This document shows, piece after piece, positions 1-7,782 of a DNA stretch of 44,503 bases. The notes under the pieces are model-generated. The model was given only the letters and a program-made list of their open reading frames with translations. It ran no database searches and had not been told where the DNA came from. The stretch comes from Chlamydia trachomatis (lineage in GTDB: Bacteria > Chlamydiota > Chlamydiia > Chlamydiales > Rhabdochlamydiaceae). A program made the position numbers and the translations under genes. Every line of letters starts with the position of its first letter. The stretch's first letter is position 1. The DNA lies in NCBI GenBank assembly GCA_945905275.1, contig CAMDPQ010000004.1:1-44503 (forward strand). The letters are read 5' to 3'.

Positions 1-226
1 CAAAGTCAGGATCTAACTCGAGTGTGATATTTTTCCAGCTTAGCTTTATCCCTTGGGAGGTAGGCTTTAATTCGATAAATTTTTTCTGATTCTGATTTTT
101 TAGTGTACTTAGATGATATCGAAATGTGGAATCGGGAATGTTCTGGATCTCACACCAGGCTCTTGTAGAAAGTCCTCTCAGCTTGTAATCTTCTATTCTT
201 TTTTGCCACTCCACCTTACTAATCAT
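1..226 (-). CDS. IS66 family accessory protein TnpA, partial
   Basis: This is the first 75 residues of an IS66 Orf1/TnpA-type protein that runs off the left edge of the window. The N-terminus has the family pattern: a tryptophan in MISKVEWQKRIEDYK, then LSTRAWCEI and a helix-turn-helix-like STFRYHL, followed by a strand-rich segment containing FIELKP. In IS66 elements TnpA is the small DNA-binding accessory encoded ahead of TnpB and the DDE transposase TnpC. A good purine-rich ribosome-binding site (AAGGAAGGGG) lies a few bases before the ATG at 226. About 86 bases further upstream, at 294-312, there is a repeat resembling an IS66 terminus, which is the normal distance from element end to tnpA. 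Whether the rest of the element is intact cannot be seen. Confidence 0.75.
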   Translation of the reverse strand, partial: MISKVEWQKRIEDYKLRGLSTRAWCEIQNIPDSTFRYHLSTLKNQNQKKFIELKPTSQGIKLSWKNITLELDPDF

Positions 227-293
227 TGATCCCCTTCCTTGCCTTATTTAAGAAGGGATCATTTTAGCTAAAGAATGGAATTGCTTAAAAGAT

Positions 294-312
294 GGGCTCG
301 CTTACCGCTTAC
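294..312 (-). repeat. IS66-like terminal repeat, copy 1
   Basis: Read on the minus strand this is GTAAGCGGTAAGCGAGCCC, with the element interior towards lower coordinates, where tnpA starts. IS66-family ends characteristically begin GTAAGCG. The same 19 bases with one mismatch occur at 831-849, and a 16-base version occurs at 36004-36019. Assignment as the physical end of the element is inference, because the other end is outside the window. Confidence 0.6.
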
Positions 313-1081
313 CTTGCAACAATAGATAGGAAAGCTCACCACCCAAATCGAGTGGTTCACAAAAACAGCACCAAGAGTCTTGAAGTTAGGGAAAGCTGGA
401 TAAATCCAGGAGATCCAAATTTAATGGTAAAAGAAAGGATCTCCCCGTTTCTGAAATGCGGTGTATGTTTCGTGAATATGCACAAAATGCGCGTTACGAT
501 CCGGATGCGACGATCCCCCCTGCGTCTTACAATTACCCTTAAGACTGTATTGCTGCAAATGGAGTTCTTCAGCTACCGTTGCGTGGCTTACATTGCGCCC
601 TTGGTTGGTAATCAGCGCATTTTCCCTATTCCATTTGATCCATCAGTCACAATTCATGGTAAAACATTCACTGCCAACAAATCAGGATCCCAAACTCCTA
701 TTTTCCAAACAGATTCAGAGGAAGACCTTGAATACTACACCAATATTGCTAATGGAGATGACCTTATTTTGTTCCTCCTAAAGATCCAACCTCCCCTATC
801 TCTGCGTATTATCTGGACGGGCCTAAAACTGGGCTCGCTTACCGATTACAATAAGGTGAAAAAGGAAGAAAGCATACCAAAATGGAGTGCCAAGCTAGTA
901 AGCAGGCCTAAGGGGACTTTAGCTCTTATCAGGGGTTTATGAAGTGACTTTGCAAGTGTCCTGGTAATTGCAGAGTCCAAGAATCACCCCAATTCATCCC
1001 TTCACTGGGAGAAGATCTCTTTCTTTTTTTACATAACTTCTGTAATATAAGTAAAAAGAGAGCATCTTATAAAAATATAGG
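313..1081. other. Degenerate intergenic DNA, no confident gene
   Basis: No reading frame here has a recognisable domain. The longest open stretch (292-942, plus) begins inside the IS66-like repeat, changes character along its length and has no ribosome-binding site. Readable pieces that may be relics lie in different frames: one with RYDPDATIPPASYNYP around 490-530, and one with FPIPFDPSVTIHGK around 620-665 that continues, after a frame change, to PPKDPTSPISAYYLDG near 780-815. I could not assign them to a family. The segment 313-830 lies between two IS66-like ends that point the same way, so it may be the interior of an older, interrupted insertion. Confidence 0.4.
831..849 (-). repeat. IS66-like terminal repeat, copy 2
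   Basis: Minus-strand reading GTAATCGGTAAGCGAGCCC differs from copy 1 (294-312) at a single base, and both copies have the same orientation. No TnpA-like reading frame follows on its interior side, so this would be an orphan or decayed end. Confidence 0.5.
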
Positions 1082-1105
1082 ATGCATTCAATAGGTTGTT
1101 TCATT

Positions 1106-1432
1106 ATGTCAATTGCGTGGATGTTCTTACTGCTTGCAGGCTTCTTTGAGATCTGTTTTACGATTTCTCTCAAGTTCAGTCAAGGCTTTAGCAAAATTAT
1201 TCCAAGTATCATCACAGTCATCTTCATTGTACTCAGCTTCTTTTGTGTCTCTCAGTCTATGAAAAGCATTCCGCTTGGCACAGCTTATGCAGTTTGGGCT
1301 GGAATCGGCGCTGCAGGCACAGTAGTATGTGGGATTATTTTTTTCGGAGACTCCTATCATATCATACGACTAGTCTCTATCATGTTGATTGTCATAGGAA
1401 TTATCGGGCTGAAGCTAGTACAAATGGATTAA
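1106..1432 (+). CDS. SMR family exporter (SugE/Gdx-like)
   Basis: Four-helix inner-membrane transporter of the small multidrug resistance family, 108 residues from this start, which is the family's usual size. Helix 1 carries the essential membrane glutamate (Glu15 in LAGFFEICF). The middle of the protein has PLGTAYAVWAGIGAAGT, the pattern of the SugE/Gdx branch, whose studied members export guanidinium by proton antiport. Substrate here is inference. An in-frame ATG at 1082 would add eight residues, but its AGG abuts the codon. The internal ATG at 1106 has AGG at about ten bases and gives the normal N-terminus. No guanidine riboswitch was recognised upstream. The next gene starts 10 bases after the stop, so the two are probably cotranscribed. 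Confidence 0.85.
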   Translation: MSIAWMFLLLAGFFEICFTISLKFSQGFSKIIPSIITVIFIVLSFFCVSQSMKSIPLGTAYAVWAGIGAAGTVVCGIIFFGDSYHIIRLVSIMLIVIGIIGLKLVQMD

Positions 1433-1442
1433 ACAATAACCA

Positions 1443-2315
1443 ATGCTCAGTTTATTTTTTGGCACAATAAGCGCCTTCTTAGCGGTGAGACAATGTCTGA
1501 TCGTTTCCTATAGAAAGTGTTCCTTTTTTTCTCTACTGATTATCCTCTGCTTTTCTGCAGTAGCCTGGATTGCCGCCCCGCAAGCAATTGCCTCATTTAG
1601 CCTAGAGCATTTTCTATGGCTTGTATCTTTTCTGATTTTATCTATTGGGTATGATCTCTACCGGTTAAAGAAAAACTCCTTTAAACCATCACCTATTAGG
1701 GTCTTTCTTAGTGTCGTTTTTTTTCTGCTTAGCATGCTGTATTTATCTTGCCTAAAACTTCCTTATTTATATACATCCGATCCTATTTTACAGTTGCATA
1801 CAACGAAAGAGGAAAAACAAGAAATAGTCACATGGAAAACCCCTAATGGAGTCCTCCAAACACAGTCTATTACCGCTCATCGGGTGATTATTGAGAATAG
1901 ACAAGGGGTTTTGGTTTTTGACGGCTATCTGTACGGGGATCTAGCTTCGATACGATTGAAGTTAATGAGTTTTCCTAAATGGATGCACTGGATGGGCTTT
2001 CCTTACCTATGGCAGGCAGACACTATTTCGTCCGACTACCTCATAGCAGAGAGAAAAGCAGACCTGCCTCATCACTTTTTTGCTCTAGATGCGGATTCTA
2101 AATCCATATGGAATAAAGTGGTATGGGGCTTTTGGCAAAAGGCTTTTTTTTTACAAAAAAACAACATAGGGATCAGACTCTCATCGCTTGCATCGACTTA
2201 TATTCCACTAGTGAATCTTGAAGGGTCCTCCATCGCACATTCCTATACTATCGAATTATGCAGTATAGACTGCAATCCATCGATTCAAAGTATCCCTTAT
2301 GAAACACCCAACTAA
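1443..2315 (+). CDS. Membrane protein of unknown function
   Basis: I do not recognise a family. The first about 105 residues form four hydrophobic segments (roughly 1-20, 27-48, 57-73 and 86-105). The remaining about 185 residues look soluble and mixed alpha/beta, with the segment VFDGYLYGDLASIRLKLMSFP in the middle. The topology suggests an inner-membrane anchor with a C-terminal domain on one face. It follows the SMR exporter by 10 bases on the same strand, and its stop overlaps by four bases the stop of the convergent tsaC gene. Function is unknown. Confidence 0.7.
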   Translation: MLSLFFGTISAFLAVRQCLIVSYRKCSFFSLLIILCFSAVAWIAAPQAIASFSLEHFLWLVSFLILSIGYDLYRLKKNSFKPSPIRVFLSVVFFLLSMLYLSCLKLPYLYTSDPILQLHTTKEEKQEIVTWKTPNGVLQTQSITAHRVIIENRQGVLVFDGYLYGDLASIRLKLMSFPKWMHWMGFPYLWQADTISSDYLIAERKADLPHHFFALDADSKSIWNKVVWGFWQKAFFLQKNNIGIRLSSLASTYIPLVNLEGSSIAHSYTIELCSIDCNPSIQSIPYETPN

Positions 2316-3298
2316 CCTTGAGACGCTTTTGCTAGCCTATTCATGAGACTGCAATCAGCTTGGACTGTAGGATCGCATAAAGCAAGAACCTCGCACACAG
2401 CGTTATCATCGGCCGTCCGCAATGCAGCGTAGAGCAGATTTGCTGTTAAAGGCATTATGTTTATATAAGAAGAAATCTCCACTCTCTCATTCAGCAGAAG
2501 CAAACGCTTGATCATCGGCTGTATTGTCAAATACCTATCAAGATCTTCCCTTAAAAAAAACAGCTTAACAGGGGCTTTCGGGGCATAATGCCGATATTTC
2601 ATCCCCGGGGATAAAATAGGACCCTGACCTATCGAACAACCCTGGACTACACTAACTTCCTTCTTTAACACAGATTTAATTTGCTCTAGAGTGATCTGCC
2701 CAGGTCTTAATATCACAGGATGATCACCTATAAGACTGAGGACTGTAGATTCTAGACCAATCAAGCAGGGCAGGCTACAAAGAACTGCAGCGATTTTTCC
2801 CTTAAAATCATCCAAAACATGTTGGTATGTGGTGGCGCTTGGCTTGCCAGAAAGGTTTGCCGACGGAGCCACAATCGGTTGCCCTAGCTCTTGTATCAAC
2901 TGCAAAGCCAGAGGATGATTGGGCATTCGTACACCAATACTTGAGAGGCCAGCGGATGCAATCAAAGGTACATTCTGATGCTTACGTAGAACAACGGTTA
3001 AAGGACCTGGAAAAAACTCTTGGGCGAGTAAGTAAAAATCATCTGGGATATCAACTGCAATTTGCTGGACCTGATCGACTTGGCTAATATGGGCAATTAA
3101 AGGATTATCGGAAGGCCTGCCTTTAACCTGAAAGATTTTGGCAATACTGGCCTCTGCAAAAATAGGAGCTCCGAGACCATAGACCGTTTCCGTGGGGAAA
3201 GCGACTACGTGCCCTTTCTTCAGGTAATCAACAGCAATCCGAACCTCTGAATCTCCGAGCAACTGCGTATGATAGAAAGGTAAACGACTATCTTCCAA
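2312..3298 (-). CDS. tsaC: L-threonylcarbamoyladenylate synthase (Sua5/TsaC)
   Basis: This enzyme makes threonylcarbamoyl-AMP from threonine, bicarbonate and ATP, the first step of tRNA t6A37 synthesis; TsaD, also in this window (19247-20272), acts in the second step. The YrdC/SUA5 fold is clear: GHVVAFPTETVYGLGAP near residue 29, KGRPSDNPLIAHI near 59, GVRMPNHPLA near 122 and APSANLSGKPS near 144. A C-terminal Sua5-type extension follows the linker SPGMKYRHYAPKAP, so this is the long Sua5 form (328 residues) and not the short TsaC. The start is a TTG with AGGTGG just upstream; no ATG lies before the conserved core. Confidence 0.9.
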   Translation of the reverse strand: MEDSRLPFYHTQLLGDSEVRIAVDYLKKGHVVAFPTETVYGLGAPIFAEASIAKIFQVKGRPSDNPLIAHISQVDQVQQIAVDIPDDFYLLAQEFFPGPLTVVLRKHQNVPLIASAGLSSIGVRMPNHPLALQLIQELGQPIVAPSANLSGKPSATTYQHVLDDFKGKIAAVLCSLPCLIGLESTVLSLIGDHPVILRPGQITLEQIKSVLKKEVSVVQGCSIGQGPILSPGMKYRHYAPKAPVKLFFLREDLDRYLTIQPMIKRLLLLNERVEISSYINIMPLTANLLYAALRTADDNAVCEVLALCDPTVQADCSLMNRLAKASQG

Positions 3299-3590
3299 AA
3301 TCCACCTGTATTTTATTATATATATAATGGCATGGGACCCATTTTAATTAAATGGACAAATAAAATCATTCTAACTCCGTTTAATTGAAAAAAAATAAAT
3401 AGTTGTATAAGAGCAGATGAAAAAATTACATAAACCACTATTAAGTAATCATTTACATCTATTGTTTAGAATTTATTGAGCTACTTATGAAAAAACCACA
3501 TCTACTAGATAGCATCACTGAATAGCGAGTGTCATCCTATCGAGGTCCTCCCCATTGTCTAGACAGTTTTATACCTAAACTAAGTTAAGT
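3299..3590. other. AT-rich spacer upstream of tsaC
   Basis: The spacer between tsaC and the DUF4116 gene is strongly AT-rich and has no reading frame worth calling. It probably holds the tsaC promoter (read leftwards), but I could not fix a -35/-10 pair. The terminator at 3591-3637 closes its right side. Confidence 0.5.
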
Positions 3591-3637
3591 AAATGGCCCA
3601 TTGAAGGAGCAAGAGTTGCTCCTTCAATGGGCCATTT
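3591..3637 (-). terminator. Strong hairpin terminator after the DUF4116 gene
   Basis: There is a perfect 22-base inverted repeat, arms 3591-3612 and 3616-3637, around a three-base loop (GAG). It starts 14 bases beyond the stop codon of the minus-strand gene at 3651-4844. In that direction the stem ends in ATTT followed by ACTT, so it is a hairpin with a weak U-run. The unusually long perfect stem would also stop transcription from the other side. Confidence 0.75.
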
Positions 3638-3650
3638 TAAGGCGGCAGAT

Positions 3651-4844
3651 CTAGCTCGCCGGAACAGCGGCAAGCAAGAGAATCTCTGGATCACCCTGCA
3701 ATACTGCGGAGGCAAATTGGAGTGCCGATCTATTTTGAGCCACAGCTGCTAGAACTACGTCTTTATCAGCTTGTAATCCTGCCGATGCAAGATGTAAACT
3801 CATTCCATCTGTAGCCATAGCAGTTATAACTACATCTTTATCAGCTCGTAATTCGTAGGCTACATACTGAAGAGCCAGGCCATTTTGAGCCATCGCTCGA
3901 AGAGCCACCGCTTTATTACCTTTTAATCCTAAAGACAACTGCGACAATAGTAAGCCGTCTTGAGATACTGCTAGTAAAGCGAGATCTTCGCTCAGAGCCA
4001 TCCCTCCAAGTCCCGTACAACCCTTACAATCTAAGCTGAGCAAATGATTAGGTAAAGCAGCAAGGACCCTATTAGAGATCTCTCCGGTCAGCTTAACATG
4101 CTTTAAACCCGGCAATTTATCGCTGAGAGATATCGACTTCGGGTCCTTCTCCATTAAATTTCTTTCTTCTTTGGAGAAAAAATAGCGGTAATCGAATTCT
4201 TGATAAGTCAGAAAATGCATCGTAGAGGGGAACTCCCATGGAGCAAGCTGAGGGAATTTTTCTTGAACGGGCTCTAATTGCCTATCTTGCAATTGATCAA
4301 GACCCAAATAATCCAAAAGCTGGAAAACCAGATGAATCTCTCTCAAATCATCACGGTTAAATGCAATAGGCCTATCCTCCTTAATCGATAGAAGTATTTC
4401 TGTTAGCAATTGCTTTACTAAAGAGCCGTATGGATCACCAGGGGGATATGACAAGCTGCAGATCATCACATCATCAGACGCGAGTCCTATTGGAGCATCT
4501 GGCACAGGAGATCTTGCCTGCATGATTTCATTCACTAAATCCTCTATCGAGGTGATCCCCAGATCCTTTACTAGGGTCGATAAAAACCCATTCTCTAATT
4601 TCTCAAGATCTGCAGCGGAAAAAACCCTTTGATCTTCTTCAACTACAGAAAACACTTTAGCACTGGTTACATCTAACTCTTGTAAACCAAGATCTAGACG
4701 TTCTACACCCTGACTAATAATCGAGAAAGCTCCTTCGACTAGTTGCTTAACCCTTTCATCAGGAAGTAACAAAGCCTCTAACTGCATATGGGGGGGGGAT
4801 TGATTATATACCGAGAGTGCTAAGCATTCGTGGTTAACTGTCAT
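3651..4844 (-). CDS. DUF4116 repeat protein, candidate secreted effector
   Basis: 397-residue protein with no signal peptide or membrane segment. The C-terminal 110 residues are about four copies of a roughly 30-residue unit with the pattern DKDVVLAAVAQNGLALQYAS, which matches DUF4116, a repeat common in environmental chlamydiae and some protists and of unknown function. Just before it, LPGLKHVKLTGEISNRVLAAL followed by HLLSLDCKGC looks like leucine-rich-repeat turns. The N-terminal half is acidic and helical without a recognised domain. The start at 4844 (ATG) has GAGG six bases upstream; a TTG at 4856 would add four residues. A second, decayed DUF4116 piece lies at 26910-27098. An effector role is inference from the architecture. 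Confidence 0.75.
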   Translation of the reverse strand: MTVNHECLALSVYNQSPPHMQLEALLLPDERVKQLVEGAFSIISQGVERLDLGLQELDVTSAKVFSVVEEDQRVFSAADLEKLENGFLSTLVKDLGITSIEDLVNEIMQARSPVPDAPIGLASDDVMICSLSYPPGDPYGSLVKQLLTEILLSIKEDRPIAFNRDDLREIHLVFQLLDYLGLDQLQDRQLEPVQEKFPQLAPWEFPSTMHFLTYQEFDYRYFFSKEERNLMEKDPKSISLSDKLPGLKHVKLTGEISNRVLAALPNHLLSLDCKGCTGLGGMALSEDLALLAVSQDGLLLSQLSLGLKGNKAVALRAMAQNGLALQYVAYELRADKDVVITAMATDGMSLHLASAGLQADKDVVLAAVAQNRSALQFASAVLQGDPEILLLAAVPAS

Positions 4845-5044
4845 GAAAAACCTCAACTATTCAATTTTTATTATAAGATTCAATTCAACCTAAAAACAAT
4901 ATAATAGCAAAACTACGTTAAGAAATTATTATTAATGTAAGAAATCTTCATATTATTTTACTTTTAATTTAAAAAAACTCACAAACCATTAAAAACCAAT
5001 GAGATCATCTATTAGCTCGACTTTGCAGCTTTTAGCTGCCTGAC
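4845..5044. other. AT-rich promoter region
   Basis: About 200 bases, very AT-rich, between the DUF4116 gene start and the decayed transposase. It should contain the promoter of the DUF4116 gene on the minus strand. No other feature was recognised. Confidence 0.35.
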
Positions 5045-6159
5045 TTACGCAGCTTGAAGCCTTTGCTTCACTATGGCCGTAGCCCATTCCTCTATTTCTG
5101 GTGTGATATTTCCCATGGAAGGGGTCGTTTTGGCCTTCCGTATAATTAAGTTCTCCCTCCAGATTGTCAGTCGTACGGCCCTCAATATGTAAGAGAAGGT
5201 CGCATGCCCTTTTTGGTGCCAGGCCGTCTCCTCCACTTTAAGCAGTTCCTCGTGGCCCAGTCGTTGTCCCATCAGACATACGAGGATCGGTACTCATCAG
5301 CGGCATTGGGTTGATTTTCCCAGTGGGGTCAATGACCAGAACCCATCGGATGGGAATCGGAGTACTTCCATCTGCTCCCCACATACACGTGTCGGAGACG
5401 TACCGCACCAGGCGTTTTACTCCACTGTAACCAACGATCTCCACAGTCTTCCAGGGGAGGTTGCTTAAGGACAGCATTTGCTTGAAGTTTATCAACCTCT
5501 CAGCTTTTAGTGGTGTCCGCCCTCTTTTATTTGGTACTTTCTCTATTGGAAAGGCAAAGAGGCGTGCGTTCATTTTTAACCTAGAAACGAGAGTGACTCC
5601 ATAAAGGACGCAATCCAAAGTTACCTGCCCTGCCGCAAACCCTCCGTCCCCAACAAGGATCAATTGTTTGGTTTTCCCAATCCATCTCCGTACTTGCCGC
5701 ACCATCTGACCTGCCCAACAAAAAATGGTCTTGTAAAGGCAGCCTGACCGACAATGCCATAACGAGCCATTTTAGCCCGGACGCCTTGACAACTTGGGAC
5801 TTTGATGAACGAACTGCATCGCGATAGTAACCCTTGGCTTTGATTTTTGGGCCGCTTCGGCATTCTAAAGTTTCGTCGATGAAAAGTGCGATGGGCTAGT
5901 CCCTGCCGCAGAAGGGTCAGCAGGATGAAAAAATAAAATGCTTGCCGCTCGAAGGGAAGACCATTTGGCTCTATTGAGCAGGTGGTGGAACTTAGAAACC
6001 CCCGCTCCTTCGCATAGGCCCATCGCACGGAGTGCCTAACATACGGTTCGTTTGCCTGTGCAAATGAGTGTGCCCAGCAGGAGTATAAAGGCTTTTTTCC
6101 AGGTGGTCTTTGAAAAAAGGGAGTGAAATGGATAGAATGTTACGAGATAGAGAGTCCAT
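5045..6159 (-). pseudogene. DDE transposase, multiply frameshifted
   Basis: One transposase of the DDE endonuclease type (IS4/IS701-like group) can be reconstructed across several frames. The N-terminus is in one frame from about 6135 to 5950: WKKAFILLLGTLIC, GKRTVC, a TAG stop where the family continues, then ALRAMGL and LLNRAKWSSLRAA. A second frame (about 5890-5650) gives IALFIDETLECRSGPKIKAK, with the first catalytic Asp, and GYYRDAVRSS. A third (5238-5705) gives LILVGDGGFAAGQ, with the second Asp, and PIRWVLVIDPTGK. The last 75 residues (5045-5272) are in another frame and include WHQKGHATFSYILRAVR. At least three frame changes and a stop mean it is dead. A plausible original start is ATG at 6159. 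Confidence 0.8.
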
Positions 6160-6216
6160 GGTGCCTAGGATTTGTCGTAAGAACCAAACAGTATGGACGA
6201 CGGAGGACTCTCTATC
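6146..6216. repeat. 12-base inverted repeat at the transposase start
   Basis: GATAGAGAGTCC at 6146-6157 is repeated exactly in inverse orientation (GGACTCTCTATC) at 6205-6216, with 47 bases between. The left arm overlaps the reconstructed start of the dead transposase. It could be part of the insertion end or a leader hairpin. No matching sequence was noticed at the other end of the pseudogene. Confidence 0.45.
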
Positions 6217-6422
6217 AATTTTCTACTTTATGAATCCCGTGGCAAGATTAGAAGACACGGCCCTAGACTCTTTTTTTTTACAAAACCTAGAGATGAAGAA
6301 TCGATCCACCTATTTCCAATTAAAATGGCATATCACCAATAAATAAAATTTCTTGGAATGTAAATCACAGATCGCCTAACATGCCCTGAACAGCCACCTA
6401 CAACAAAATTTCGGGGATAAAA

Positions 6423-6752
6423 ATGAAAAAAACGGGACCACTAGTTCTTATCTATGGACTGCTAGTCTTTGCAGGAGGACTGATCGGGCACTATAAATCT
6501 CAGAGTCTGCCCTCTTTAATCAGCGGGGTTGTTTTTGGCCTTCTTTTAATGGGGTCGGCTGGAGCCATTATCAAGAAAAACCACTGGGGACAGTGGTCTG
6601 CCCTTTTGCTGGCCTTTGTGTTAGACTTCTTTTTCACCTGGCGCTTTGCACAAACTCTTAAAGTGTTTCCTTCTGGAATTATGAGCTTATTAAGCCTTGC
6701 GATGGTGGGGATCCTCGCCTTAAGCATCCGAATGTATTATAAGAAGCACTAA
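6423..6752 (+). CDS. TMEM14/UPF0136 family small membrane protein
   Basis: 109-residue protein with four hydrophobic helices (roughly 6-22, 31-51, 57-74 and 82-102), each rich in glycine or small residues, as in the Tmemb_14 (UPF0136) family. The family signature region GVVFGLLLMGSAGAII is present near residue 36. Bacterial members have no established function; eukaryotic TMEM14 proteins sit in mitochondrial or chloroplast envelopes, where some act in porphyrin or fatty-acid export. A GGGGA ribosome-binding site precedes the ATG. It stands alone between the dead transposase and the convergent superoxide dismutase. Confidence 0.75.
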   Translation: MKKTGPLVLIYGLLVFAGGLIGHYKSQSLPSLISGVVFGLLLMGSAGAIIKKNHWGQWSALLLAFVLDFFFTWRFAQTLKVFPSGIMSLLSLAMVGILALSIRMYYKKH

Positions 6753-6860
6753 TGACCTAAAAGCCTATAGGATAAGAAGGTTTTACATGAACGATGTACC
6801 TCAAGGGCTTTTTAGAATCCGTCTAGACTTTGGGAACCCCCTATAGATTAGGAATAGGGC

Positions 6861-6888
6861 ATGACATAGTAGTGCATGTCATTTTTTG
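6861..6888 (+). terminator. Possible terminator after the TMEM14-like gene
   Basis: Seven-base stem ATGACAT/ATGTCAT (6861-6867 and 6876-6882) with an eight-base loop, followed by a run of Ts on the plus strand. The stem is short and the hairpin lies about 110 bases after the stop codon, so this is a moderate call. Confidence 0.4.
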
Positions 6889-7018
6889 ATTTTTTTCAGC
6901 TTCATTTGCTTTGAGATCCGTTACCTGAATTTGAACCGGACCTAAAATCACCTACTGTGTTCTAAAGGCTCTTTCTATGAGATACGCCATCAAGAATAGA
7001 TTTTATGATCGTTTCCTC

Positions 7019-7687
7019 CTATTTAAGACGCTCTCTTTGACCCACTACACCCCAATCTATATTCGCAAAAAAGGCTTGAATGTATTTGTCTCTATCCAGA
7101 CCATACTCCGTAATATAAGCATGCTCCCATACATCCATAACGAGCAGAAGGCTCGAAGAGCCTAGCTGTCCTACATCATGCTCATTAATCCATATATTCA
7201 ATAACTTGCCTGTAGCATTATCACGACAAAGAATCACCCAGCCAATACCACGGATCAATCCCGTAGCCATAAAATCTTTTTTCCAAGACTCATAAGACCC
7301 AAATTGTTGTTTGATTAAGACGAGAAGACTGGGCGCTAGGGCCGGATCCCCGATGCCTCCTAGATTCTCAAAATACATCTCATGTAGCCGCATTCCATTA
7401 AATTCCCAGCCCAAACGTCTTTTTAAAGCGCCGTAAAGTAGAGAGTTTATAGGTGTTTTATTTTGTAGGGCAGTAATTTCCTGCTCAAGTAAACAGGTAT
7501 TGCGTACGTACCCTGCATAAAGAGTGAAATGCATATTCAATAAATCATCACTAAAACCTGGCATCCCTAAAATATTTTTATATGTTTTAGTCTTAAATTC
7601 TATAGAAAGAGGTATTTTTGGCGATTCTTTTTCATTAGAAATAATACTTACGGAATACAAAACACAAACTAGCATCATCCATTTCAT
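7019..7687 (-). CDS. Fe/Mn superoxide dismutase, exported form
   Basis: Dismutates superoxide. All four metal ligands can be placed: His in LLNMHFTLYAGYV, His in GMRLHEMYFENL, and Asp and His in DVWEHAY. The C-terminal domain GIGWVILCRD is also typical. The N-terminus from the ATG at 7687 (MKWMMLVCVLYSVSIIS) reads as a signal peptide or anchor, which is unusual for this mostly cytoplasmic family and suggests a periplasmic or surface enzyme. An upstream in-frame TTG at 7723 would add 12 residues, but the ATG with AGG nearby and a normal signal-peptide length is the better start. The W-x-NEHD segment differs from the commonest bacterial SODs, so metal preference cannot be told. Confidence 0.85.
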   Translation of the reverse strand: MKWMMLVCVLYSVSIISNEKESPKIPLSIEFKTKTYKNILGMPGFSDDLLNMHFTLYAGYVRNTCLLEQEITALQNKTPINSLLYGALKRRLGWEFNGMRLHEMYFENLGGIGDPALAPSLLVLIKQQFGSYESWKKDFMATGLIRGIGWVILCRDNATGKLLNIWINEHDVGQLGSSSLLLVMDVWEHAYITEYGLDRDKYIQAFFANIDWGVVGQRERLK

Positions 7688-7782
7688 TAAAAACCTAATA
7701 ATAGTGTTAAATAAATCATACAAATTTACAATTAATTACATAAAAGCTTATAATTAACTAACGACAAAAAAACAGGCACCAT

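Noticed and set aside
292-942. 216-residue plus-strand open frame
   Set aside because: It starts inside an IS66-like repeat, has no ribosome-binding site, and the most protein-like stretches lie in different frames.
850-1081. Guanidine riboswitch upstream of the SMR exporter
   Set aside because: The conserved ykkC-type blocks were looked for and not seen.
6110-6346. 78-residue plus-strand frame with a possible GGGAG site
   Set aside because: Its first half is antisense to the reconstructed N-terminus of the transposase pseudogene, and the protein has no recognisable features.
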